Source: Akebia trifoliata (taxonomy: Eukaryota; Streptophyta; Magnoliopsida; Ranunculales; Lardizabalaceae). Taken from it: 64,000 nt of DNA. Shown one piece after another: positions 41,904 to 53,472 of this stretch. The notes beneath the pieces are model-generated. The model did not search any database. It was given only the letters and a program-made list of their open reading frames with translations, and was not told where the DNA came from. A program made the position numbers and the translations under genes. The DNA lies in the NCBI GenBank assembly GCA_017979445.1, contig CM030706.1, positions 12,634,967-12,698,966 on the forward strand, given 5' to 3'. Within the stretch, counting starts at the first letter, position 1, and every line of letters starts with the position of its first letter.

Positions 41904-44900
41904 TGTAACACCCCGGATTTTCAACTCATATCTCGAGGAAAGTAAATGGTGAGATTTGGAAGAAAATATCGAAGGAGAGACTTGGAGTAAAATACTCGGA
42001 TCTTGTTATGATTAATTTCGAAGGAAACCGACTTCGCCATTAGATTCAAAAGGATCGAAATATATACATTAGCCTGTAAGCAAGTCCGAATTCGAACTCG
42101 GATAGAGAAGTTATAGAATCCTCGAATTTCGTGTTAAGTGGGACCCAAAACAGTGGAATTTCGTTAGAGCGAGAATCGAAAAGATTTGATGACACCATTA
42201 GATCCGAATCGAAAAATTATTCGAAATGGTATATTCGTTTGTCGTTTTCCGAGTCCGAATAGTTAAGTTACGATCGAAACTAGAAATAAGGGGGAAATTA
42301 CAAGTATGCCCTCAACTTTATTATAAAAAGGAATCTGATTTCTTTTATTTCATTCTTTCCTCTTCTTCTCTAAAGAACTCAACTCAGCCATTTATTTTGA
42401 CCTAGGGTTTGAACCCATTCCTATCAAGATCTATCCCAATCAAGCCCGAGTTGAACCTCGACGAAGAAGGCAAAGTCGTCGGCGTTGTCGAGCTCTACGT
42501 CCTCACCCCATCCAACCTCCATTTCCTCTTCTTTTCTATTGGTCTCCCACAAGAATCAGCAAGTGGGTTTTTATATAATCACTTGGAACCTCATCCATAT
42601 CATAGGAGAGTCGTTGTTGGTCATTAGGAAGCGGGGAGAACACCTTCAAAGAGGGTTTCACAACCAACCACTCCGTTGGCACCCGAGTTCAACCACTTTC
42701 GGAACTTTGAGCCGCCTAACATTGATCCTTAGTGTTGATTCATCACCATTGGCGTCCACAAGCAAGTAAGGGACTTCCAATTCTTATTGGTAGCTTTAGA
42801 TTTCCGAAATGTGCACTTAGGGTTTTGAAACAAAACTTATTGTTTGCATTTAAATCGTAGAAATTGGTGTTTGATTTCAAATTCATGGTAGAAGTAGGTG
42901 TTTTGTTTATGCTTTATCGAATTTTGATAACAAAATCGTGGGTGGGTCGAATGGTTCGAAAAATGGAAGAAGAAATCGAAAAAGGGATTGAAAAACCCAA
43001 AAATCGCGAGTGAGGTTCAGGCTGTAGGTGGGAAGGGTCGGTGCCACCGGCACCTACCGAAGGCATTCTGTCGGTCCCACCGACAGAATGGAGCTTCTGC
43101 CACCGACGAAGCTAAACAGCGCGAGAAATTTTACACTGTCGGCAGGACCGTCGGTCCCACCGACATCTGCCGATGTGTATTCTGTTGGTTCCACCGACAG
43201 AATCCTGATTCAGCCACCGACAGACACAGTTTTGATCAGAACAGTGTTCTGACTCTTGGCTTGACTTCCTCACACCTTATACACTATTTCTCACCCTTCA
43301 TTTCATTAAAAACATTTAAGTAAATGTCCTCTTTAATTTTTACTTTCCATTTAATTTTTACTTTCCATTTACTTTAAGTTCTTTAATGAAATTAAGGTTT
43401 TACCCCCCATTTCGGAACAATGGGAATGGTTTTAAAATCCAAATCTCAAAGGATCAAAATCTGAATTTTGGTTTCAAGAACAAAACGTAATTTTCGACGT
43501 TTTCGACAAGTTTTCAAAGTGTAATAACTTTCGCGTAACTTTGAATTAGATTTCAAAAACTATATGGTGTCGAATCTCATGATCGAGACTTTCATTTCGA
43601 AAAACCCGTTTTTAATTTCGAGAACTTTGAAAAATTGAGTTTCTGACACTTAGCCAAATTTTCACCAGCTTTCTCTATTTTTAACAGCTTTGGTCCCGAG
43701 CATTGCTGGGACCTTGTTTTTTAATAAACTTCGGTGGTTTTCAATGGAAAGATCAAAAGAATGACTTTGAAAGATTGAAAATGAATGGTTGATTTGAAAT
43801 GATGAAAAATGAGAACGTTGAGAGAATGGGAAAAGAGAATGAACGGTAAAATGTCAGAATCACACCCGAGGGGTGATGTCTGCATTTTACATTGTATGTT
43901 GTGTGTAGGTTGGTGAAGGATATCCAGGTTATTAATGAAAGGGTTGCATGTTTATTTCCGATTATGTTAGCGCTTGCGCTGAGTACTGTTATTTATTTTA
44001 GGCCGATTGGCCACGGTTGCATGGTAGGAACTGGATATCCGTTCTCAACCCTGTTATGTTAATTTCTCTTTTATTTTAAATGAAAAATCATATATATATA
44101 CGTAGCTATTTTGTGAGCTGTTAAAGGGTTTGCGAATGCCTGAAGGGATAGTGCGTCACATCATCCGGAGGGGTACACTATCCTGGGATGTACGGTAGGG
44201 ACCACCAAACTCATACGTGGTATGGGACGCGTATGAGAGTGGAGTCACAACTGGAATCCGGGTCCATTCCTTTCTTATCTTTACCAGTGAACGTGTATTG
44301 TAAAGGTGGTCGTATACGAGTGGAGTGTCATTTGGGAATCACATGCACGCCTGATAGGCATAGACGAAGATGATTAGTCAGTGATCACTAACAATCTAGT
44401 AGTAGTCGAACGTTCTGACACATCGAAAAGAGACCCATTGCTTACGGTCACGTCAAACGGCCAGCCTGAGCCGGATAAATGGTTCCGCAAGCGTGGTAGA
44501 CACGACCAGCCACAAAATCAGGAACTACGATGTTATTGGGGAATATCATGTCCTGACTGGAAGCGATCCAGTCGTGAATCCCAACTCTTTAATTCCAATA
44601 CTCCACCACTTGTATTATGTATCTGTTGTTATATTTCGAATTACAAACTGAGAAGCATGTCTATTATTTTAATGTTGTCAACATTATTTGCATAAAATGG
44701 AAAATGTATAATGAGTATGGATAATTGATGTTATGTGTAATTTTTAAACTGTTTAGTTGCTCATCCCTGGCTATATGTACCAGTTGATCGTATTTTATCT
44801 TGTAAAACCTTGCATGTATTAAAAATATTCAGTATGCTTTATTCGATCATGCTTAGGAAGGGTTATTGGTAGGAATTGGCTGTGGACTTGCTGGGTAACT

Positions 44901-45375
44901 TTCGTTACTCACCCTTTCCTTCCTATTTTTTTTTAGTTTCAACACTTGCAGTTATCGAGACAGGCGCAGAGTCAGAAATTGAGGAGCATTTGGTCGGTCA
45001 GATCGACGACTAGAGTCTTTTGCCTGGTGAGCACTAGGGCCACATCCCTTAGCGTTGTCAGTTTCACCCAGGATGTATTTAGTTTTTGGATTGAGAGTTT
45101 AGGCCTATGTTAGAGTGAGAGTATTTTGTAAGCCTGTATATGATTAAATCTTCCGCACTCTGATCTACTTACATGTTAGATGTAATTAGTCTTTCGCTGT
45201 TCATTTCCTGTATTTACAGCTTTATATACAGGTTTTGTTATAAATTGGTTTATCAGGTTTGAGTTCCGTGAAACGTTAACATAAACAGAGGAGACCATGC
45301 AGAAATTTCGAGGTGCCACCTAGTACTTTGAGGTTTGGCATTGGGATTTGTGTTAGCGTTTGGCGGGGCGCCACA
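41904..45375 (+). mobile_element. Solo LTR J, 3.5 kb, gypsy family
   Basis: Starts TGTAACACCCCGG, ends GGGGCGCCACA, with an exact 5-bp target duplication ACAAC (41899-41903, 45376-45380). No primer-binding site follows, so recombination has left a solo LTR. A TATA box TTATAAAAAG lies at 42321-42330, giving a plausible LTR promoter. The family core (GCCTGAGCCGGATAAA, CCACAAAATCAGGAACTA, about 44340-44600) is present. About 0.8 kb (42900-43800), including a GC-rich palindrome cluster, is absent from the related LTR at 50.2 kb. Short frames inside (42409-42769, 44188-44695) show no domain. Confidence 0.88.
43038..43250. repeat. GC-rich palindrome cluster in LTR J
   Basis: A perfect hairpin CATTCTGTCGGT-CCC-ACCGACAGAATG (43064-43090, 12-bp arms). 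A near-perfect repeat of it lies at 43179-43203. Shorter ones are at 43041-43053 (GTGCC/GGCAC) and 43150-43164 (GTCGGT/ACCGAC). The GC content stands out against the AT-rich LTR. Confidence 0.85.
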
Positions 45376-45380
45376 ACAAC

Positions 45381-46590
45381 TTTCTCTCTCCTAACCATTT
45401 TCACAATTGAACAAGGGAGAGATCTCTTCATTCTCACTCCAAAGCCCACCAAACAGTTATTAAAGTTCACCAATGATGATTTAGCTTTGAGGAAAGATCG
45501 TTAATCTTATAAATCTATCATTAATCTTATGGACCTCGTGTTCAATTCATGATCCATTGGAGATTTTCATAATCATTATTTTCTTTATTTCTTTTAAAAT
45601 CGGTTATATAATCTTGTAGACCTTGATGATATGTATCCTTCATAGTTATATAAATGGAAAATGGTAGCAAAAATCTCAATGATTTCATATTTTTTAGGTC
45701 TTAGATTATAAAAGTTACCCAATGTTGAAACTTGACACTGGAATCTAACTTACAGTTGAGGCTCAACATTACCTATCGTCGAACCTCAAAGAATTACTAC
45801 AACAAAATGTTTCTTTAAATAAATAATCTCTGCAGCATCAAACCTCAATGATTATATATCAAGTAGAGGTTCGGGTGTAGTATTGTATAGGTTTGCCGAT
45901 AAATTTATAACAGAATATTTCCATAAGTAGAGAAAAAAGCCTGCAATATCAAACCTCAATGGTTGTATATTAAATAGAGGTTCGATGGTAGTACTATTAA
46001 GGTTCAACAATAAATTGAAAACTAAAAACTGTCTATAAATAAATATAATCTCCACAATGTCAATATTATTGTTAGAGAAATTTACCAAAATAGTAAAATT
46101 TTCATAATCATTTACCAAAATTGTAAATTGTAGCAATTAATTCCGAAAATGATAATTTACCTTTTTCGAAATTAATATTTTTTACCAAAACGATAAAAAT
46201 AATAAAAATAAAATTTATTTATCGAAAATACCTTTTTTTTGTTTTACATATGCATTTATTATTTTAACCTTAACAATAAATCAAAATCCAACTAAATCTT
46301 TGGATTCTTTTTAATCTTCCCAACACTAACAAAAACCTGCTCTTCGTCTTCTCCATCTTCTCAAATCTGAGACGTCGTCGTCTCCTCTCATCTTTCCAAA
46401 TCTGAGACATTTTCATCTACTCTCTTGCTTGAATGGATCTTCAACAACACCAAAGTCCATATCCCCAAATCTAAGATCACGTCTTCATCTTCTCTCTTGA
46501 TCAATTCACTCTTACTCTAGTGACTCTCTAAATTGATCTCCTCTCTTAAGTAATCTTTTTTTTACATATTTAAACTTTCATTTATTTGGC
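45381..46590. repeat. Tandem repeat and AT-rich sequence
   Basis: 45775-46060 has two full units of about 115 bp plus partial flanks (atcaaacctcaatg.ttgtata, tagaggttcg, aataaatataatct). TACTACAACAAAATG at 45798 resembles a CACTA-type end, but no partner end was found. 46060-46590 is AT-rich; no gene seen. Confidence 0.55.
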
Positions 46591-47810
46591 TAGTAGTTCA
46601 ATTTCATTATTTTTTGTTTTAGGGTTATTTTTGTATACATTGTGATTGATTAATATTTCAACTAAATTTCATTTTGTTTAAAATTATTTTTATTTTTTAT
46701 ATATTTAAAACTATTTTTTATTGATTAATAACTCAATTAAATTCTTTATTATGTTTTATTTTTTTATATTTTAACATACATTTTTACTTGTTGATGACTC
46801 AATTAAATCCTTTCACATTGGTTTAGACCATTTTTTTTATTTTTTATATATTTAAATCAACAAAATCATGAGATTTTTAGCTACATTGTAATAATTCAAC
46901 TAAATTCTATGTTATTTTAAGGTTAATTATATATTTTTTTATATATTTTATTTATTTTTATTGATTAATAGCTTAATTACATTCTTTCGGTATTGTTAAT
47001 TAAGGATTTTTTTTTTACATATTTTAATTAAGAAAATCATGGGATTCTCATCTCCTATTTTTTATTTTATCAATTTTAATGAAAATAATCAATTTAATTA
47101 ATTCGAGAAAGTTTCTTAAATAAATCTCGAAATCTTATTCTTTGAATGTCGAAGAAATAAAACTTGAGGTGGAGGAAAAAATTGTTACAATATTTCATGA
47201 TTAACCTTTTACTCGGACAATTTTCTTAAAATTCTAAGTATTTTGTGTTTATGATAAAAAAGAAAAAAAAAGTCGATCCAAACATGAAGCTATCACATTA
47301 GATTTTGGGTTTAATCATATACATTAACATCCCTAAAAACATATAAGTAGCATCCAATGTATACTTTCATCATATTGAGTCATGATTACAATAATCAACA
47401 TTTGTCATAAAAAATTTCTTTGTACATTTAAGTCTTTGGACACTTGAATATAATAAAAAAAACTTAATGTCAAAAGGCTTCTTTTGACATGAGATTGAAA
47501 TGTGTTTTATACAATATCAGAAAATCTTTCTGACATTCAATTTAAAAAAAAAATTATTATTTAAAAAAGATTCAAGTGTATGTTTTCATCCTATGGACTC
47601 ATTATTACAAGAATCAACATTTGTCAAGAAGGATTCATTTATATATTTGATCTTATGAACACTTCAATATAATGAAGAAACTCAATATTAAAAGACTCCT
47701 TCTGACATTGTATACAATACATTTTAATCTAATGTTAGAAGGATCTTTCTGATATTTTATAAAAGACATTTTAATATAATGTCAAAATGATCCTTTTGAC
47801 ATTATATTTA
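46590..47810. repeat. Degenerate AT-rich tandem repeats
   Basis: 46590-47040 has about six imperfect copies of TTGATTAATAACTCAATTAA spaced mostly 70-95 bp apart. 47465-47810 has repeated palindromic phrases such as atgtcaaaaggcttcttttgacat in degenerate form (tgtcagaagg / ccttctgaca). These may be subterminal repeats of an old DNA transposon. Confidence 0.5.
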
Positions 47811-48095
47811 AGGGTTTGTTTTTTACAGAAGTCAGCTTTAGCTCTAAAAGCAGACTTCTGGAAAAAGCAGAAGCTTATAGCCTAAAAAGGCATATTCGAT
47901 AGAAGCTTGTTCGTTACAAAAGCATAGAAGTCAGGAAAACGTATTCGTTTTACAGCTTTTTATTGCTAGATTCTGGTAAAATGATCATAATACCCTTAAT
48001 GTTGGTAATGCACCCAGAATGCACAAAAAAAGACTAGAATACAATAAATATATAATTACACTATATATATATATATAATAAATTTATATTAAAAT

Positions 48096-48920
48096 AATTA
48101 TTTTTAATTTAAATAAATATATAAATTTTATGATTTTATCGGAATTTTGGCAGCATCTCCTCTTAAAAATAGACATATGAAATTTTCCTAATAAAGAAAA
48201 TAAATGTATAATATACAATCTAATATCCACATAACATCCCATACATAATTCGACATTCACATAACATCTTATATACAATCTGATATTCACATAACATCAC
48301 ATACACAATCTGATATCCACATAACATCACATACACATTAACATTCAAACAAATACATATTATATGGAAATCAAAAGTATTGCAATGTCATACAAAAATA
48401 TATATATAATTTTCATTAATATTCAATTAAAAAATAGATCAAAATTTTTAAGTTATATCATAAGCAGCATATAATACATTAGTTATTTCACTCATTGCCC
48501 TCTCCATGATAATATGAAATCGATGATCTACAAGCTCATTATTTTTAATTTAAATAAATGTATAAATTTTATAATTCTATCGAAATGGACATATGAAATT
48601 TTTCTGATAAAAAAAATATTTGCATAATACACAATCTAATATTTACATAATATCTCATACACAATCCGACATTTACATAACATCCCATACACAATCCAAC
48701 ATCCATATCACATCCCATATATATTAACATTCAAACAAATACATATTATACGGAAATCAAAAGTGTTATAATGCCATACAAAAAGATAAATATAATTTTC
48801 ATTAATAACAAATCCAAAATAGATCAAAGTTCGTAAGTTCTATCATAAACATCATATAATGCATTAGTTATTCAACTCCTTGTCTTCTCTATGATAATAG
48901 GAGATCAACGATCTACAAGC
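48096..48920. repeat. Two-unit direct duplication with inner minisatellite
   Basis: Units of about 440 and 370 bp begin TTATTTTTAATTTAAATAAA at 48096 and 48538 and share gacatatgaaattttcc and cattaacattcaaacaaata. Each contains a run of about 33-bp repeats (acaatctgatatccacataacatc) with a different copy number. It lies downstream of the Harbinger coding region. Confidence 0.8.
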
Positions 48921-50190
48921 TTATTATTATTATCATGCTCAAGTGCACCACCTTCATCTTCCATAATTTGTCCGTCCTCGAAACGTAAGAATTCTTTATC
49001 TGCAATTACATGCTTCCTTATGAAGTTATGGAGTACTATACAAGTCTATGTAATATCTCATTGTGTATTAGAATTTGTAACGTGACATTTATTTCAAAAT
49101 TGTTCATTTGACTTTTAAAACTCTAAAACATCGCTCAATGACATTCCTAAGTGAAAAATGCATATAATTAAATAATTCTTTATCTGTTTTTGACCTTGAC
49201 TCTATTCTAATATCTTATAAATGATATCTTGTGCCCTGGTAACGTGCAATGTTGTCTTCTATCAATAGATATCCAGAATCAACCAAATAATATTTGCTTT
49301 GAAAAAAAAAACAACTTATTAATAATGACATTTTCAATATTGTATTTTATCTTTAGTTAAAAAAATTAAACTAAAGAAAGATGTGAAAATTATAATTATG
49401 GCTTCACAATAGTATCCAGTAACATACGAGAATTATTAGCTGGTCCTTTCCATCTAGTTACAACATGTGTAAATGTTATATCAAAAACACAAATGGCTAT
49501 AACATTTTGTGTTATACATTTGTGTCTTCGAAATCTATTTTGATACACGAACGAGATATGTGCACTAATGTGAGTCCCATCAATCGTCTTAACACAGTCT
49601 TTATATTTACATAATTCAAATATAAATAATTATATTTAATGTTATTATAAATAATGATAAATGAAGGAAATTATTGAGAAAATACCTTGAAATATGGCTA
49701 ATATCTATCATTGGTTCGTATATGCATAGAGACTTCGTTGAGATTAGGAGAAACGATAAAAAACTTTGAAATTATAATTAAGCCTCTAAGAATTACATGA
49801 AAATATTTATTAATAATATCCAATTAATGTTTAAAAGTAGCACTCAGTACCCTATGCTTTTCATTGTGACCCACGGTATAGACAAACATTGCAATTTGTT
49901 ATTGGATTAAGATCTTTTTTTCGCCTTTTATCAAACTCCTCCCTTCTAAAATGTCATAAAAATTTAGAAAAACATGACGTTCCATCCTAAATAAATCATT
50001 GCATCTGTTACCAAGTCCTTCAATGATCTCACACACATAATCTGCTACAGTATAACAAGAATTCCTATGTGGTTACTTATAAATAAAGGTGTCAACGTAT
50101 TGATGTATTACAACAATGAAACATGTTACCAAAATATCTAACAATAAATCATTATCTACAGTATCTACGTCATGAACTTCATCATTATTG
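48900..50190 (-). pseudogene. Harbinger (DDE_Tnp_4) transposase, broken
   Basis: Minus strand. N-terminal helix-turn-helix region RMERHVFLNFYDIL..IAMFVYTVGHNEKHRVL (c. 49990-49850). Catalytic core KTIDGTHISAHISF (first Asp, c. 49585), ITQNVIAICVFDITFTHVV (second Asp), RWKGPANNSRML. A probable intron lies at about 49300-49395. Then come KYYLVDSGY, YQGTRYHL and SLRNVIERCFRVLKVK (catalytic Glu, c. 49130), and a decayed LHNFIRK-like tail. Stops in the N-terminal part and at the end of the core make it a pseudogene. The protein would cut and paste the element together with a Myb-like partner, which is not present here. Confidence 0.85.
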
Positions 50191-50212
50191 GACATATCAT
50201 CGTTGGTTGACG

Positions 50213-51815
50213 TGTAAAATCCCAAATTTTCGATTCGTATCTCAAGGAAAAATAAATAATATAATTTTAAGAAAATCTTGAAAGTGGGACTTAAGGGTAA
50301 AATTTTAGGATGTTTTTGATCATTTTTAATGGAATCTAACCTCACCATTGGATTCAAAATGATTAAAAAATATACTTTACCCTGTAAGCACGCTTAAATG
50401 CGAGTCCAAATATAAAAATTGCAAAATTCTCGATTACCGAGTCGGATCAAGCTAAAATAGTGACTTTTTGCTAGAGTAAGAATTATTAAGATTCGATTAC
50501 ACCATTAGATTTGTAACGAAAAATTATTGAACATGGACTATTTATTTGTCATTTTTGGAGATCAGAAAGTCTAATTATCGTCAATAATGAAAACGATATC
50601 AATTTTAGGGATTATCTCAGACCAAAAATGTAAATTTTTGTTAGATATAAAATTTGTAGAAATTGACCACACCATTATATTCGGAACGAAAAATTAGGTG
50701 AATTAGAGTATTCATTCATCATTTTTGGAGTCTGAACCAATTTTGTCCCAAATTTTATATAAATAAAATTTTAATAATTTTTTTACACTTCGTCTTCTCC
50801 AACTCATCCAACAGCCAACGCGTTATATAAAAAAAATTATTTTTTTTTAAACTTCCACCTCAGATCTCTCGTAAACGACTAGCCATTGACGATCAATACG
50901 AAAGGGAGAAACGTTCGTAACTTTGACATCTACAAAATCCACCCAACATTTTTTCGTTTCACTTTCTTTTTCATCCGATATCGTCAAAAATCAGTTGTAT
51001 TTATATACGGGGATTTCGAAACTTCGACCTCAGATTTCATCTATTTCAAGGTCAAACCGTCCTCCGTCGCAGAAGAGAGAAAGGACAACGGCATCGAGAT
51101 CTTCAAAATTACTATGACAGATTCAAAAATCAATTGCTTCGAAGTTTGATCTGTCTCGATTTTCACGCACGTGTTTCAATTCCTTCGCATAGTGATTGTA
51201 AGGAACTTTCAATTTCTATTAGTATTTCCAAAATATAGAATTCTTTTGTTATTTAAAAATTCACGTCAGAAATTGCATGTTTGATATGTTTAATTTTATT
51301 TTTTAACAAATTATATGTGGGTAGGGTATTTTAACGGGTTATTTCCATCAATTGGGTCTTGTGCATTGTTCGAACTCGTTTAGATATAAAATTTGTATTC
51401 TTTTTCAATATTATTGATAAAAATAAATTTTATAGTTGGTAAATGTGATTTAATATTCAATGAACTCATATTGAGTTGATGAATATCAGAAAATGGATAT
51501 TTTATTGAAGATATTGAAAACTATAAAAAAATCGAAAAAGGAAAAAAATGGTATGAAAACAGTAAAATGTCAGAATCACACCCGAGAGGTGATGTTTGCA
51601 TTTTACATTGTTGTGTTGTGTGTAGGTTGGTAAACGGGTATCCATGGATAATATTACTGGTTGCATGTTTATTTACTTTCTGTTAGCGCGAGGCGTTGTT
51701 TATGTTTCCATTTTGTTATTTATTTTAGGCCGGGTGGCCACACTTGCATAGTAGGAAACTGGATATCCATTCTCAACCTTGTATTGTTAATTTCTCTTTT
51801 ATTTTCAAATGAAAG

Positions 51816-51877
<62 letters not shown>

Positions 51878-53142
51878 CTATTTTGTGAGTTGTTAAAGAG
51901 TTTGTGAATGCTTGAAGGGATAGTGCGTAATATCATCCGGAGTGGTGTACTATCTTAGGATGTACAGTAGGGACCACCAAGCTCATACGTGGTATGAGAC
52001 ATGTATGAGAGTGGAGTCACAACTAGAATCCAGGATATTCCTCTCTATCTTTACCAGTGAACTTGTAATGTAAAGGTGATCGTATACGAATGATTTGTAT
52101 ATTTGAGAATCAATGCACATCTGATAGGCATAGACGAAGATGATTAGTCAGTGATCACTAATAATCCATAGTAGTTGAACGTTCTGACACATTGAAAAAA
52201 GACCCATTGCTTACGGTCACGTCAAACGGCCAGCCTGAATCGGATAAATGGTCAACCAAACGTGGTAAGTGCAGCGACCGGCTACAAAATCAGGAACTAA
52301 AATCTAGAAAAGAACTATAACATCATGTCCTGACTGGGAGCGATCCAGTCGTGAATCCCAACTCTCTAATTCCAATATTCCACCATAGTGTATTTTGTAT
52401 ATGTTGCCTTACTTTGATATATAAAATGAAATGCATGTTTAATGTTTCTATTTGATCAATTAGATTTGTACAGAAAGAAAATATTATAATGAGTACTGTT
52501 GATTGATGTAATGTCAGTTTTAAAATGTTTAGTTACTCATCTCTAGCTATATGTACTAGTTAATCGTAGTTTATTCTGTAAAATTTATATTGTTAAAATG
52601 ATTTAGTATGCTTATTTGTTCATGCTAGGAGGGGTTATTGGCAGAAATTGTTTGTTTCCTTACTGGGTAACCATTGTTACTCACACTTTATTTATCTATT
52701 TTTTAGTTTTAGATTCAGAGAGCTTGGCGAGGTAAGTATAAAGCACGAATGATGATCATCTGGTTGGTCAGATAGATAACCAGAGTCCGTCACCTAGTAA
52801 GTATTAGGGCTATACCCCCTAGTGGTGTCAGTTCCTCCAGATAGTCTTATGGATTCTATCTTGAGTTTCAGGACTTCTGTTAGAGTGAGGAATTTTGTAT
52901 AATCCTGTATTCTGGTTATTCTTTCGCACTCTAATATTTCATATGTTATTAAACGTATATAGGCTTTCGCTAGTATTATATTTTGCATATATATGTAGGA
53001 TTGTATGTCGTTTATCAGGTGTATGTTGAACGCCTTGGAATGCTAGCATAAACAGAGGAGATCATGCTGAAATTTCGAGGTGCCACCTATTACCTCGAGA
53101 TCTGATATGGGGATTTGTGTTAGCGTTTGGCTGGGCTCCACA
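50213..53142 (+). mobile_element. LTR F, plus-strand gypsy LTR
   Basis: Starts TGTAAAATCCC, ends GGGCTCCACA, and is followed by a primer-binding site. 2930 bp. Aligns with LTR J over both ends and the core (52080-52380), but lacks J's 0.8-kb GC-rich segment. Contains an AT microsatellite of about 58 bp at 51818-51876. Inserted into the Harbinger element. Confidence 0.85.
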
Positions 53143-53144
53143 GA

Positions 53145-53156
53145 TGGTATCAGAGC
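53145..53156 (+). other. Primer-binding site of the F element
   Basis: TGGTATCAGAGC, complementary to the 3' end of initiator Met tRNA, two bases after LTR F. The following 53157-53472 is retrotransposon leader, matching in inverted form 60300-60614. It ends abruptly at the start of LTR H1. Confidence 0.88.
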
Positions 53157-53472
53157 ATAGTATTATATACGTATGAGATACAGATCTGTAGTATTTTAGA
53201 GAATTGGCTGATACCATCGATATTAGATCGATAATCATAGAGTGCACTAGGAATTCGGTATCCGAGCTCACCAGTAGTTCCATATTGGAATTACGAGTTC
53301 TTTCGTGTCTAGATGTCTACAGAACCTAATAATGTAGGATAGTATTCTAGATTCATTCTGTTAGTAATAAAAATGGTGTTCATTGCTAGATTTTTTGTTG
53401 TACTAGTAGTTAATGCTTCTATGAGAATGATGTTAGCATGGTTCTGAGAAATGCCTTGTTACGGATAAATAC

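Larger units (their letters stand above)
47811..50212 (-). mobile_element. PIF/Harbinger transposon, cut by an LTR
   Basis: The left end AGGGTTTGTTTTTTACAG follows TTA, as in plant Harbinger ends with a TTA target duplication. It is followed by the AGAAGTCAGC-type subterminal repeat. A transposase pseudogene lies inside. The right end is missing because LTR F begins at 50213. Confidence 0.7.

Noticed and set aside
42409..42769. Frames inside LTR J including ELNLDEEGKVVGVVELYV
   Set aside because: Located between the LTR's TATA box and core, not conserved in the related LTR F, and no recognised domain. Treated as LTR sequence.
50886..51149. 87-codon frame in LTR F
   Set aside because: Lies in LTR sequence with counterparts (antisense frames near 55.3 and 57.5 kb) in other LTR copies that do not keep the frame open; no domain.
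51661..51888. 75-codon frame ending in an Ile-Tyr repeat
   Set aside because: Produced by the AT microsatellite in LTR F.
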